Positions 27,215-36,688 are shown, counted from the first letter of the stretch. The stretch: 64,000 bases of DNA from Anaerolineaceae bacterium (GCA_016927865.1 JAFGLU010000101.1:1-64000), one strand, 5' to 3'. Program-made: numbers and translations. The notes: a model not told the origin generated them from the letters alone.

Positions 27215-28393
27215 ATGGATTTCGAGAAAAATTCGCCTGAAAAAGATCTGGCAGATGCGCATCTGCCAGATCGTGCTGATAGCCCCGCTTTTACCTACGA
27301 TCTTTTGGCTACCGACGGCGCAGCGCGGGCGGGCGTTTTTCATACCCCGCACGGGCCCATCGAAACGCCTATCTTTGCCCCGGTGGGCACGCAGGCAACG
27401 GTCAAGTCCATCACCCCGGCGCAATTGCACGAACTGAACGCCTCGTTGGTGCTTTCCAATACCTACCACCTCTACCTGCGCCCCGGCGCGGAGCTGGTGG
27501 ACGAGATGGGCGGCCTGCACGAATTCATGCAGTGGCCGCGCCCCATGTTGACCGATTCGGGCGGCTTCCAGGTCTTCTCGCTGGCCGAAATGCGCAAGAT
27601 TGACGATGACGGTGTGACCTTTAAAAGCCACATCGACGGCTCCATGCACCGCTTCACGCCGGAAAAATCTATTGAGATTCAGCAGTTGCTGGGCGCCGAC
27701 ATCATCATGGCTTTTGACGAGTGCGCCCCGCCCTATGATCGGGCCTATAACGAAAAGGCCATGGCCCGCACCCACGCCTGGGCCGAGCGCTGCGCGCGTT
27801 TTAAGTCTCGCCCCGACCAGGCCTTGTTCGGAATCGTCCAGGGGGGTGTTTTTCCCGATTTGCGCGCCCGCTCGGCGGAGTTCATCGCCTCGCTGGATTT
27901 TCCCGGTCATGCCATCGGGGGCCTGTCGGTGGGCGAGACAAAAGACGAGATGAACGCCATGCTCGAGGTGGTCAATCCCATCCTTCCCGCCAATAAGCCG
28001 CGCTACCTGATGGGCGTGGGTTCGCCGGAAGATTTGATCCACGGCATTGCCCGCGGAGTCGATATCTTTGACTGCGTGCTGCCCACCCGGCTGGCCCGCC
28101 ACGCCGCCGCCATGACCCGCACCGGGCGCGTGAACCTGATGAACGCGGTCTATGCCCATGATCACGCTCCCATTGACGCGGGCTGCGGCTGCTATACCTG
28201 TCAGCACTTCACCCGCGCCTATCTGCGCCACTTGATCGTGGCCAAGGAAATGCTGGCGGGGACGCTGATTTCCATCCACAACATTCATACGCTGCTGCAA
28301 CTGGTGCGCGATGCTCGCCAGGCCATTTTTGAGGGTCGTTACCAGACGTTTGCCGCCGAATTCCTGGCGGCTTATCCGTCGAAAAAATCCTGA
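27215..28393 (+). CDS. tgt: queuine tRNA-ribosyltransferase (tRNA-guanine transglycosylase)
   Basis: 392 residues. It exchanges guanine 34 for preQ1 in tRNAs with GUN anticodons. The aspartate in TDSGGFQVFSL, the second aspartate region VDIFDCVLPTRLARHAAA, and the zinc site CGCYTCQHF...H are present. A 25-residue N-terminal extension precedes the domain. Leaderless start is suggested by TATAAT 7 bases upstream. uppP follows after 42 bp. Confidence 0.97.
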   Translation: MDFEKNSPEKDLADAHLPDRADSPAFTYDLLATDGAARAGVFHTPHGPIETPIFAPVGTQATVKSITPAQLHELNASLVLSNTYHLYLRPGAELVDEMGGLHEFMQWPRPMLTDSGGFQVFSLAEMRKIDDDGVTFKSHIDGSMHRFTPEKSIEIQQLLGADIIMAFDECAPPYDRAYNEKAMARTHAWAERCARFKSRPDQALFGIVQGGVFPDLRARSAEFIASLDFPGHAIGGLSVGETKDEMNAMLEVVNPILPANKPRYLMGVGSPEDLIHGIARGVDIFDCVLPTRLARHAAAMTRTGRVNLMNAVYAHDHAPIDAGCGCYTCQHFTRAYLRHLIVAKEMLAGTLISIHNIHTLLQLVRDARQAIFEGRYQTFAAEFLAAYPSKKS

Positions 28394-28435
28394 TATCCCA
28401 CCCCACGGGGTGATACAAAACCGGAGAACATTGAT

Positions 28436-29257
28436 ATGTCATTACTCGAAGCCATTATTCTTGGAATCATCCAGGGCCTGACTGAGTTCTTGCCCATTTC
28501 CAGTTCAGCCCACCTGGTGCTGGTGCCGTTTTTGCTCAATTGGCAGTTGGACGAGTCGGTTGTTTTCATTTTTGACGTCCTGGTGCAGATGGGCACGCTG
28601 GTGGCGGTGATTGTGTACTTCCGCAAGGATTTGTGGAACATCATCCGCGCCTGGGTGAACGGGCTGGTGCAGCGCAAGCCCTTTGCTGAAGCGGATTCGC
28701 GCTTGGGCTGGTGCCTGATCCTGGCGACCATCCCAGCGGCGGTGCTGGGCTTGCTGGTCAAAGACCTGGTGGAAGCGGCTTTCAACAGCCCGCTGGCCAC
28801 CGGTTTGTCCCTGTTGCTCACCGCCGCCCTGTTAGTGGCTGCCGAAAAGATCGGTAAACGCAACCGGGCGATGGAGCAAATGAATTGGAAGGACGCCTTG
28901 ACCATCGGCGCTTTTCAGGCCATCTCGATTTTCCCCGGCGTTTCCCGTTCCGGTTCCACCATCACCGGCGGCATGACCCGCCACCTCGACCGTCCCTCGG
29001 CGGCTCGTTTCAGTTTTCTCATGTCCATCCCGGTCATGCTGGCTGCCGGCGGCATGGCGCTGCTGGACCTGTTGGACGCGCCCAACCTGGCCCAGTTTAT
29101 ACCCGTGATGGCTGCCGGCTTCATCAGCGCTGCCGTGGTAGGTTATCTTTCCATTCGCTGGCTGCTCTCCTTCCTCACGCGCCGTACCTTGTATCCCTTT
29201 GCGATTTACTGCGTGGCTTTGGCGGCGATTGTGGTGGTGGTGTCGCTCCTGCGGTAA
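28436..29257 (+). CDS. uppP: undecaprenyl-diphosphatase
   Basis: 273 residues, BacA-type integral membrane phosphatase that recycles undecaprenyl diphosphate to the monophosphate for cell-wall synthesis; gives bacitracin tolerance. Motifs: QGLTEFLPISSSAHL near the N-terminus and FPGVSRSGSTITGG (about 168), both catalytic. About eight membrane spans. GGAGA lies before ATG. Together with alr upstream it makes an envelope-related cluster. Confidence 0.96.
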   Translation: MSLLEAIILGIIQGLTEFLPISSSAHLVLVPFLLNWQLDESVVFIFDVLVQMGTLVAVIVYFRKDLWNIIRAWVNGLVQRKPFAEADSRLGWCLILATIPAAVLGLLVKDLVEAAFNSPLATGLSLLLTAALLVAAEKIGKRNRAMEQMNWKDALTIGAFQAISIFPGVSRSGSTITGGMTRHLDRPSAARFSFLMSIPVMLAAGGMALLDLLDAPNLAQFIPVMAAGFISAAVVGYLSIRWLLSFLTRRTLYPFAIYCVALAAIVVVVSLLR

Positions 29258-29276
29258 AATCGCAGTATGAAAGTAT

Positions 29277-29381
29277 GTACTCGCGCAGAATTAAAAAAGG
29301 CCGAAATTGAGGTATTTGTGGGGGCTGTGCCCCCACAAATACCTCAATTTCGGGAACTTTTCCCAATTTCGATGGGTAGAC
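29277..29381. repeat. MITE-like palindromic element M7
   Basis: Inner stem 29301-29353 is perfect, with arms GAGGTATTTGTGGGGGC and complement. Outer ends are diverged and boundaries are approximate. It lies between uppP and the lipoprotein gene. Confidence 0.6.
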
Positions 29382-29385
29382 AAAT

Positions 29386-30138
29386 ATGAGAAATCGAATA
29401 TTTTTCCCGTACCCAGTTGGGAGCGGGTTGTCTTTCGCTCTCGCGGCGATCCTGGTGCTGTCTGCCTGCACCAATCCCACCGCCACGCCCACGCCAACCA
29501 CAGAACCGGTGTGGCTCAAAGTGCAATACCCGGCTTCTCTGGGCAACCTGAGCGCAGATTTCACAGCCTGTGTTCCCGATGGGGTAGGGTTGGTGGTGCA
29601 GGAGGGCGCCGGGATGGCTTTTGATGAAGAGGAGGCTGATCTTGTTTTGGGTTGGGCCGCGCCTGAGTCCGTCCTGGGCTATGCGGCGGAGTTGGGCAGC
29701 GAAGAATTGGTCGTAATCGTCCATTCTGAAAACAAGATTCCCAGCCTCGATATCGAAGACTTGCGGCTGGTTTACGCGGGCCAACTGACTGATTGGGATT
29801 TTCTGGGCCAATCGCCGCTGGCGTTGCAAGCCTGGGCGCCCCTTGCTACGAGTGATATGTGGGCTTTGTTCGCTGAAGCCGCGCTGGGCCCTGACCTGAC
29901 CTTGGGCCGTGTGGTTGGCACGGCAACCTCCCCGCAGGCAATGCGCGAGGCGGTGGCGGCCGATACAGGGGCGTTGGGAGTGCTGCCGCGCCGCTGGGTC
30001 GATTCGAGTGTGCGCATCGTCCCAATCAACGATTTGCCCGTTGGGTCGCTCGTCCGACCCATTCTGGCCTTCAGCGCCTCCGAGCCGCAAGGCCCCGCGC
30101 GCGCCTGGCTGGCCTGCTTGCAAGGGCGGCTGGAATGA
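29386..30138 (+). CDS. PstS-like substrate-binding lipoprotein
   Basis: 250 residues. A signal sequence ends in the lipobox LSAC near residue 26, followed by a Thr/Pro linker, so it should be lipid-anchored outside the membrane. The segment ELVVIVHSENKIPSLDIEDL followed by LVYAGQLTDW matches phosphate-type periplasmic binding proteins (PBP-like, PstS family). The protein is short for PstS and no ABC permease or ATPase is adjacent, so ligand and partner are unknown. Its stop overlaps the ThiS-like gene's ATG by 4 bases. Confidence 0.75.
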   Translation: MRNRIFFPYPVGSGLSFALAAILVLSACTNPTATPTPTTEPVWLKVQYPASLGNLSADFTACVPDGVGLVVQEGAGMAFDEEEADLVLGWAAPESVLGYAAELGSEELVVIVHSENKIPSLDIEDLRLVYAGQLTDWDFLGQSPLALQAWAPLATSDMWALFAEAALGPDLTLGRVVGTATSPQAMREAVAADTGALGVLPRRWVDSSVRIVPINDLPVGSLVRPILAFSASEPQGPARAWLACLQGRLE

Positions 30139-30335
30139 GTGTGTCTGTGCGGTGGCGCGGCGAGGTGCGCGAGTTGGCGGCCCCGTTGACCGTGGGCGAA
30201 GCCCTTGCGCAACTAGGCTTGCCCCCCGAGTTGTACCTGGTTCTGCGCAACGGCGTGCTGCTGCAGGAAGATGACCTGTTGCAGGATGGCGATACCATCC
30301 GCCTGGTGGGGGTGATCTCCGGTGGGGCTAGCTGA
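30135..30335 (+). CDS. ThiS/MoaD-like ubiquitin-fold protein with a GGAS tail
   Basis: 66 residues with a beta-grasp pattern: VSVRWRGEVREL, PLTVGEALAQLGLPPELYLV, LRNGVLLQEDDLLQDGDTI. Sulfur carriers and small modifiers of this family normally end in GG; this one ends SGGAS, with two residues after the glycines, so it would have to be trimmed before adenylation or is not used that way. Translation is coupled to the lipoprotein gene (ATGA overlap). Its end overlaps the convergent prs gene by 8 bp. No E1-like or protease gene is nearby. Confidence 0.75.
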   Translation: MSVSVRWRGEVRELAAPLTVGEALAQLGLPPELYLVLRNGVLLQEDDLLQDGDTIRLVGVISGGAS

Positions 30336-31299
30336 TATTCGGGTTGATCTGATCGAACAGGCTGCTCAGCGAGTCGCGGTCGTGGATGATCTTTACCGCC
30401 TGGGCAAAAATGTGTGACACCGAGACCACCTTCACCTTGGGGTGCTCAAAAACCAGCGGATTTTCCACCGTGTCGGTGATGACCAGTTCCTCAATGGGGC
30501 TGTTCTCCAGGGCTTTGAGCCCTTTTTCTTGCAGCAGGGCATGGGTACAGCAGGCGTAAATTTGTCCAGCGCCCAGGCCCTTGAGCGCGTGAGCCATGTT
30601 CACCAGCGTGCCTCCCGAGATAGTGAAATCATCCACAATGACTACGTTCTTGCCCTGCACGTCGCCGATAATTTCCATGATCTCGGCGTTTTCGTCGTGG
30701 GCAGAGCGCACTTTATCGGCAATGGCGACCTGGGCATTGAGGAATTTGGCATACTTGCGCACGCTCTTGGCAAAACCGGCATCCGGCGAGGCTACCACCA
30801 TGTTGCCGATGTTCTTCGATTGAATGTATTCGCATAAGGGCGCCATGCCATACAGGTGATCGACGGGTTTCTTGAAGAAGCCCTGAATCTGCGGGCTGTG
30901 TAGATCCATGGTGATGACCCGGTCGATCCCGGTGATCTCCAGGCAATCGGCGCACACCCGTGCCCGAATGGACACGCGTGGCTCGTCTTTCTTGTCGCCC
31001 TTGGCGTAACCAAAATAGGGGATGATGGCCGTGACTGAGTTGGCGCTGGAGCGCTTGAAAGCGTCGATCCAGAAGAGCAGTTCCATGAACTCGTTGTTGG
31101 GATTTAAGCCGATGCTTTGCACGATGTAGACGTCTTTGTCGCGGACTTTTTCGAGGATTTTTACAAAGGTGTTGCCTTCAGAGAAGGTGATGGCATATCC
31201 CTGGCCTTTTTCGACCCCCAAGTGCTGGCACATTTTGTCAACAAAGGGTTGGCTAGAACTGCCCGCGAAAATCCGCATCCCGATTTCATCATGCGACAT
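30328..31299 (-). CDS. prs: ribose-phosphate pyrophosphokinase
   Basis: 323 residues. It makes PRPP from ribose-5-phosphate and ATP. IFAGSSSQPFVDKMCQHLG opens the domain; TMDLHSPQIQGFF is the PRPP synthase signature, and VVIVDDFTISGGT is the PRPP loop. The loop differs from the usual DDxxDTAGT (here FTISGGT), so the enzyme is a divergent class. An in-frame ATG seven codons downstream is an alternative start. Confidence 0.9.
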   Translation of the reverse strand: MSHDEIGMRIFAGSSSQPFVDKMCQHLGVEKGQGYAITFSEGNTFVKILEKVRDKDVYIVQSIGLNPNNEFMELLFWIDAFKRSSANSVTAIIPYFGYAKGDKKDEPRVSIRARVCADCLEITGIDRVITMDLHSPQIQGFFKKPVDHLYGMAPLCEYIQSKNIGNMVVASPDAGFAKSVRKYAKFLNAQVAIADKVRSAHDENAEIMEIIGDVQGKNVVIVDDFTISGGTLVNMAHALKGLGAGQIYACCTHALLQEKGLKALENSPIEELVITDTVENPLVFEHPKVKVVSVSHIFAQAVKIIHDRDSLSSLFDQINPNIS

Positions 31300-31420
31300 A
31301 GAAGCTTATCCTTTCATCGGTGTTTGGTGGGAAAAGCACTACAATCTACCTGGATGATACCATGCTCCAGGATTACCGGGTCAGGCTTTCTCAAACAAGT
31401 TTTCTGCTCTGTGTCCGGAT

Positions 31421-31985
31421 CGTGGCGGGTTTCCCGCCCCCTACAAGACGGTAGGGGCTGGGTCTCCCAGCCCGGATCGCCATCCACCAGCACGGAGCGG
31501 GAAACCCGCCCCCTACAAGGCGGTAGGGGCTGGGTCTCCCAGCCCGGATCGTCATCCACCAGCGCGGAGCGGGAAAAGCCGCCCCCTACAATGCGGTAGG
31601 GATCGGGTCTCCCAGCCCGGATCGCCATCCACCAGCGCGGAGCGGGGAAACCCGCCCCCCACAAGGCGGTAGGGTCTGGGTATCCCAGCCCGGATCGCTA
31701 TCCACCAGCGCGGAGCGGGAAACCCGCCCCCCACAAGGCGGTAGGGGCCGGGTTCCCCAGCCCGGATCGCCATCCACCAGCACGGGGCGGGAAACCCGCC
31801 CCCCACAAGGCGGTAGGGGCTGGGTCTCCCAGCCCGGATCGCCATCCACCAGCGCGGAGCGGGGAAACCCGCCCCCCACAAGGCGGTAGGGACCGCGTCT
31901 CCCAGCCCGGATCGCCATCCACCAGTACGGAGCGGGAAACCCGCCCTCTACAATGTGGGGCGCGGTCACCGCGCCCGGATCGTGG
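31421..31985. repeat. tandem repeat array, about 72-73 bp unit, 7 full copies
   Basis: GTAGGG recurs at 31451, 31523, 31596, 31669, 31741, 31813 and 31886, with partial units at both ends. Each unit contains two short hairpins, CTGGGTCTCCCAG and GCGGGAAACCCGC, joined by CGGATCGCCATCCACCAG. Units are about 90% alike. The array fills the gap between prs and glnE. Long open frames across it are translated repeat, not genes. Confidence 0.92.
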
Positions 31986-32029
31986 ATGAGCCTCCGACAG
32001 GTCGGGTTTTCAGTCCCCTATCACCCCGT

Positions 32030-35000
32030 TTACACCAGCAGCCGCGCGTTGATCTCGCGCACGTCCTCAGTGTAACGTTCCAACTCGGATTGTAAGCGGG
32101 CCACGTCGCTGCCGTAGCGCATGCGCCGCGCCAGGTAAGCCATGCCCTCACTGTCGTCCATCGGCACGGTCACATCCTTGGCGTTGCCGCGCACCACGCG
32201 CAGCGAATCGATCGACCAGCGCAGGAAGGTGTGCGCTTTGCGCAGTCGGGTGTAGTCATCCTCAGACAGGATACCCACCTGGGTCAGGGCTGCTAGCGCC
32301 TCGCGGGTGTTGGTTAGGCGCACTTCAGGATGGGCGGCTCCGTGTGTAATTTGTAACCCTTGCAGCAGGTATTCAATATCCACCAGTCCGCCCAGGCTGT
32401 ACTTCAGGTTGAATGTTCCCCCGCGCACCAGGTGGCGTAGCTGCCGCTCGCGCATCGCCCGCATCGAAGTGACATCGAAGGGCTCGCCGGTGTATACGAA
32501 GGCATCCCGCAGTTCGCACACCGTGCGTCCCAGGGCCTGGTCACCTGCCACCGGCCGCATCTTCACCAGGGCTTGCCGCTCATAAGCCCAGGCCGGGCCG
32601 CCGGGGGCAAAATATCGCCGGAACGAATCCAGGGGCACCGCCAGGCTGCCCGCTTTGCCGTAAGGGCGCAGTTGCAGGTCAACCTCGAAAATGCCCTCGC
32701 GGCGGGCGCGGGTGGCGCTGACGAAGTTTTCTACCAGCTTCTCATAGAACTCTGCCGAGGTGATTACCCGCGGGCCGGTAGTGATGCCGTTGCCGGCGTA
32801 GATGAACATCAACTCAACGTCTGAGGCAAAACCCATCTCCCGCCCGCCGAACTTGCCCAGCGCCACCACACTCATGTGGCACTCGCCGCCGTCCTGTACC
32901 TGCGGTGTGCCGTAAATTAAACGCAAGTCCTCGTGGCACAGGTGGAAGGTGTTATTCACCACCACCTCGCCCAGGTCGGCTAGCTCGGCGGCAAAATCCC
33001 AGAATTCGGTGGTGTGGCCCAGAATGTGGCGCATGTCGACGCGCAGCATCTCGCGGTCGCGCCAGTCATTGAGCGCAGCGATCCACGGCGCGCCTTGATC
33101 GGGCGACTGCGGCCCGGCGTGCAGTTCGCGCAGCAGGTTCTGCACGTCTGCTTGCAACTGCTCGCGCGTGCGAGCCGAATCCAGCGCGTCGATATCTTTG
33201 ACCACCGGGAACAGGTTGGCATACTGCATGCGCAAAAAATCATCCCACAAGAAATCGCTGACGCCCAGCAGGCGGGCCAGCCCTTGCAGCACTTCGGGTC
33301 GCTCCAGCGAAGCCAGCTCGTCCAGCCAGTTGTCGCGGTGGAAGAGCTGGTCGATAAAATCACGGAAGTGCAGCAAGGCGCTTTCGGGGTTAGGCGAGAA
33401 GGGCAGCAGATGGGTGAAGTGTTTGATCAGCACCGTTGCGGCACGAAGCTGCCTCTGGCGGTCTGCATCCACAATCTTGCGCCCGTTTTCGTCACTGACG
33501 AACAAGACGTCATGCACACGGCTGCCGGTCGAATCAATAGTCACCCGGTCGATATAGACCCGGTTGAGGGACAAGGCATTGGTCAGTTCGTAGAGAAAGC
33601 CAAACGTGTCCGGGGCCTCGATGTGCAAGACGGTGTGCCGGTCGCTCAGGTCGTTGTCGATCTGAATTTCAATGGGGTAGAGGGTGGGTACGAAGTCGCC
33701 TGCCGGAAAATGGGTTCCTTCATGAAGGACGTTGGCCACTCGTTTGAGCAGCCCGCCCTGCACCTCGCGGCGCTCGCCGGCTCGCAGCCGGTTCAAGTAG
33801 CCGGCCAGATCCGCGGTATAACGGGCCCACAGGCCCTCGTCAAGGGCGCCTTCGTTCACCGGCTGGACGATGAACACATCCACAATTTTGCGCTGTGTGT
33901 CCTTTTTCGCACCTGTTTGAGCGGGCTCGTAGGTGAAGGCATCGCCACTGATGATGTTCAGCCCGTGCACGAAGAAGAGACCGCAGATAAGCGAGAACTC
34001 GCCGGGATAATCGAAGGCGATCACGCTCACCCGCCAGGCGCCGTCATCCAAAGCGTCCAAATCCAACTCCACCAGATTGGTGTCTGTCAAGCGCGCCGCC
34101 AGAACGGCATGGCGGGCCACCTCGGGTGGGGTGAAGCGTTCGGCATAGGAGGGGGCCATGCGGTCCACGTGGCGATGCGTTTCCAAATTCTCGGGTAGCT
34201 CGGGCGGAAGCGGATCGTGCATCTCGGACCTCCCAACGTATTTCAAGTAAATGGCGCGAATGGCGTCGCAGTGCTGCTGGTAGCGCTCCAGGAACTGCGG
34301 GCCGGCTTCCTGGCTGAGGAACCCCAGTCGGCGGGCCAACTGGGCCTGGGCAGCGGGTTCATCGGGTAGGGTGTGCGTTTGGCGGTAGTGCATCATCTGT
34401 AAAAAGTGCTCGATGGTGCGCAGGAAAACGTACCCTTCGGTCAACGTGCGGTGTTCTTCCACGGTGATCAAGCCGGCAGCGGTCAGGCGCACCAACCCGT
34501 CCAGCGTGTTGCCGCTGCGGATTTCGGGCAGGTTGCCGCCGTAGGCCAATTGTAACAGTTGCACGGTGAACTCTACGTCCCGGATCGAGCCGGCGCCGCG
34601 CTTCACCTCGCCCCAAATGCGCCCGGATTGACGTAACTGGTCTTCGGTGCGCTGTTTCATGGCAAATACGCCTTCGCGCAATTCCTCAAACGAGCCACCG
34701 AAAATCATGCCCTGGGCCTGGGTGAGGAATGCCGCGCCTGTTTCGGGATTTCCGGCAATGACTCGCGCTTTGAGCAAGGCTTGCTTTTCCCACTGCAAGG
34801 CGTTCCGCTCCAGATAAGACAGCGATCCGGGCACAGTGTTGACCAGCGTGCCCACGCCACCCCAAGGCCGCAGGCGCATATCCACCCGGTATAGAAAGCC
34901 TTCACCGGTGGATTTGGACAGCGCGGAGATCAAGCGCTCGCCCACGCGCTGAAAATCGGCAGAATCGCCCTGAGTGATGAACAACAGGTCGATGTCGGAG

Positions 35001-35695
35001 CTATAGTTCAGCTCGCGCCCGCCCAGCTTGCCCATGCCCAGCACCACCATCTCATTTTCGGGCACGCCGCTCTGGCGAGCCACCACCTTTAAGCAGCGGC
35101 GGATGAGCGCATCGGCCAGGTTGGAAAGCTGGCGGGTAACGGCCGGTACGTCATATAGGTCCAGAATGTCGCAAGCGCCAATGCGCAGCAACTCATAGCT
35201 TTGATAGCGGCGCAGCGCGTCCATCTGGTCGGCAAGTAGTTCCAGCCCGGCAGCGGCATGTTTGGCTTCGCTGTAGAACTGCTCAGCGCTTTTGGGTTTA
35301 GCCATCTGGCGCGTTTCGATCAACCGTTCCAGGTAATGGGGGTTGCGCAGCAGGATTTCGGTCAAAAACTGGCTGCCGGCCCCAATGGCCACCAGAATTT
35401 CGACGGCGCGGGGGTTGGCAGCCAGCAGGTTGAACAGGTCGGCGGGCCGGGCAAAGCGGCCGCTCAGGCGCTCTAACCCCGCCAGCACCCGGTCAGGGTC
35501 GGCGGCTTCGGCCAGAGCGGTCAGCAAATGTGGCAGAAACTGCATCACCGCGGGGCGGTGTTCGGGTTGGGCAGCCAGCCGTTCCAGGCTGCGGTGGGCA
35601 GCGCGCCAGTCGGCAAAGCCGACCGGTTCCAGTGCCGCTCGAGCCAGGCTTTCCTCGGCGGGCGAGGAAAGGAATTCGGCAAAGGCTGAATTCAT
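32030..35695 (-). CDS. glnE: GlnE-type glutamine synthetase adenylyltransferase/removase with internal ACT domains
   Basis: 1221 residues, about 270 longer than E. coli GlnE. The N-terminal nucleotidyltransferase domain has GMGKLGGRELNYSSDIDL (220-237); the C-terminal one has ALGKFGGREMGFASDVEL (about 945-965), with D-x-E in place of D-x-D. Between them lie two ACT-like segments, about 555-640 (VSVIAFDYPGEFSLICGLF) and 687-760 (HTVLHIEAPDTFGFLYELTN), like those at the end of GlnD that sense glutamine. GlnE attaches and removes AMP on glutamine synthetase; here direct amino-acid sensing may replace PII input. Its ATG abuts the stop of the GH5 gene, which lies upstream-facing on the same strand. 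Confidence 0.9.
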   Translation of the reverse strand: MNSAFAEFLSSPAEESLARAALEPVGFADWRAAHRSLERLAAQPEHRPAVMQFLPHLLTALAEAADPDRVLAGLERLSGRFARPADLFNLLAANPRAVEILVAIGAGSQFLTEILLRNPHYLERLIETRQMAKPKSAEQFYSEAKHAAAGLELLADQMDALRRYQSYELLRIGACDILDLYDVPAVTRQLSNLADALIRRCLKVVARQSGVPENEMVVLGMGKLGGRELNYSSDIDLLFITQGDSADFQRVGERLISALSKSTGEGFLYRVDMRLRPWGGVGTLVNTVPGSLSYLERNALQWEKQALLKARVIAGNPETGAAFLTQAQGMIFGGSFEELREGVFAMKQRTEDQLRQSGRIWGEVKRGAGSIRDVEFTVQLLQLAYGGNLPEIRSGNTLDGLVRLTAAGLITVEEHRTLTEGYVFLRTIEHFLQMMHYRQTHTLPDEPAAQAQLARRLGFLSQEAGPQFLERYQQHCDAIRAIYLKYVGRSEMHDPLPPELPENLETHRHVDRMAPSYAERFTPPEVARHAVLAARLTDTNLVELDLDALDDGAWRVSVIAFDYPGEFSLICGLFFVHGLNIISGDAFTYEPAQTGAKKDTQRKIVDVFIVQPVNEGALDEGLWARYTADLAGYLNRLRAGERREVQGGLLKRVANVLHEGTHFPAGDFVPTLYPIEIQIDNDLSDRHTVLHIEAPDTFGFLYELTNALSLNRVYIDRVTIDSTGSRVHDVLFVSDENGRKIVDADRQRQLRAATVLIKHFTHLLPFSPNPESALLHFRDFIDQLFHRDNWLDELASLERPEVLQGLARLLGVSDFLWDDFLRMQYANLFPVVKDIDALDSARTREQLQADVQNLLRELHAGPQSPDQGAPWIAALNDWRDREMLRVDMRHILGHTTEFWDFAAELADLGEVVVNNTFHLCHEDLRLIYGTPQVQDGGECHMSVVALGKFGGREMGFASDVELMFIYAGNGITTGPRVITSAEFYEKLVENFVSATRARREGIFEVDLQLRPYGKAGSLAVPLDSFRRYFAPGGPAWAYERQALVKMRPVAGDQALGRTVCELRDAFVYTGEPFDVTSMRAMRERQLRHLVRGGTFNLKYSLGGLVDIEYLLQGLQITHGAAHPEVRLTNTREALAALTQVGILSEDDYTRLRKAHTFLRWSIDSLRVVRGNAKDVTVPMDDSEGMAYLARRMRYGSDVARLQSELERYTEDVREINARLLV

Positions 35696-36688
35696 CTACA
35701 CCCGGTTCTGCAGTAGCAGGTCGAATAAGTCTCCGTCCACGTCAAACCCGCGCATCTTCTCGATGCGCGCGCCGGGCCGGCCGTGGTTGATGATGCCGAA
35801 CGCGCCGTCGAAATTCCACAGGGAATATCCCCAACCGTATTCCTTGAACAGCCCCAGCAGGTCGGAGAACCAGCGCAGAGCTACGTCGTTGGGTGTCTTG
35901 GAGTAGCAGCCCATCTCACCAATATGCACCGCCACGCCCTGGGCCTGCACTTCCCGCCAGGGGCGGTAATACTCGGCCAGCGTGTCATGGTTCCAGATCT
36001 TGCCGTCCCATTCCAAGCCTGGGTAGACCGGTTCGGCCAGCCCTTCGTGCCCGTCCCACCAGTTGGCCTGGTAGTGGCTGATGGCCATGGGCGCGTAGCC
36101 GCGCCCGGAGTGGGTCACACCCAAATCGGCCAGCTCGGGCACGGCAATACCGCCCCCGCCGATGCCGTCAATGGTAATCTGACGCTCGGGATGGATGGCG
36201 CGGATAGCAGCCACCACACGGCGCATGACCGCGGCATGGTTGTCGCGGGTGAAGCCGTATTGGCCCACGTTGGGAGGCTCGTTAAGCATATCGAAACTGA
36301 GCTGCTCACTGGGCACATCCCGGTAGCGCCGGGCAAATGTCTCCCACAAGAAGACGAAGGCGTCCTGCGCTTCTTTGTCCAGCCACAGGTTGTGCTTTTC
36401 GAGGTGGTTGCCGTTGATGCAGTAGCCGGGGGCGCGGTGGATATTGAGATTCATGTGCAGACCCCGCTGCTGGCAGGCCGCCAGGTAGCTGTCAATCTTT
36501 TCGAACACGCCCTCATCCGGGTGGAAGTAATCGAAGTCCCTTGTCCAAAAACGGTAGTCGGTGGGAATGCGCACAAAGTCGAAGCCGTAATGCGCCAGGA
36601 AGTCCAGCTCATCCAGGGCCGGCGGCTGGGGAGAGCGGTCTCCCCAGCGCGAGAACATCCACAAGAAGTTGAAACCGTATCGCGGCAT
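35696..36688 (-). CDS. glycoside hydrolase family 5-like protein
   Basis: 330 residues, TIM-barrel. The acid/base glutamate is in FDMLNEPPN (about 137) and the probable nucleophile in VHIGEMGCYS (about 262); FDFVRIPTDYRFW and LNIHRAPGY are GH5 (cellulase family A) signatures. No signal peptide, so a cytosolic role on oligosaccharides is likely, e.g. exo-glucosidase. Start overlaps the transglutaminase gene's stop by a single base; no gap to glnE downstream, so the three genes form one operon. Confidence 0.85.
   Translation of the reverse strand: MPRYGFNFLWMFSRWGDRSPQPPALDELDFLAHYGFDFVRIPTDYRFWTRDFDYFHPDEGVFEKIDSYLAACQQRGLHMNLNIHRAPGYCINGNHLEKHNLWLDKEAQDAFVFLWETFARRYRDVPSEQLSFDMLNEPPNVGQYGFTRDNHAAVMRRVVAAIRAIHPERQITIDGIGGGGIAVPELADLGVTHSGRGYAPMAISHYQANWWDGHEGLAEPVYPGLEWDGKIWNHDTLAEYYRPWREVQAQGVAVHIGEMGCYSKTPNDVALRWFSDLLGLFKEYGWGYSLWNFDGAFGIINHGRPGARIEKMRGFDVDGDLFDLLLQNRV

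Noticed and set aside
31552-31969. Open reading frames of about 110-127 codons on the minus strand
   Set aside because: They are translations of the 72-73 bp tandem repeat, give periodic Trp/Gly/Pro-rich peptides, and have no ribosome site.
31421-31985. CRISPR array
   Set aside because: Units are continuous diverged copies without unique spacers between constant repeats, and no cas gene is near.
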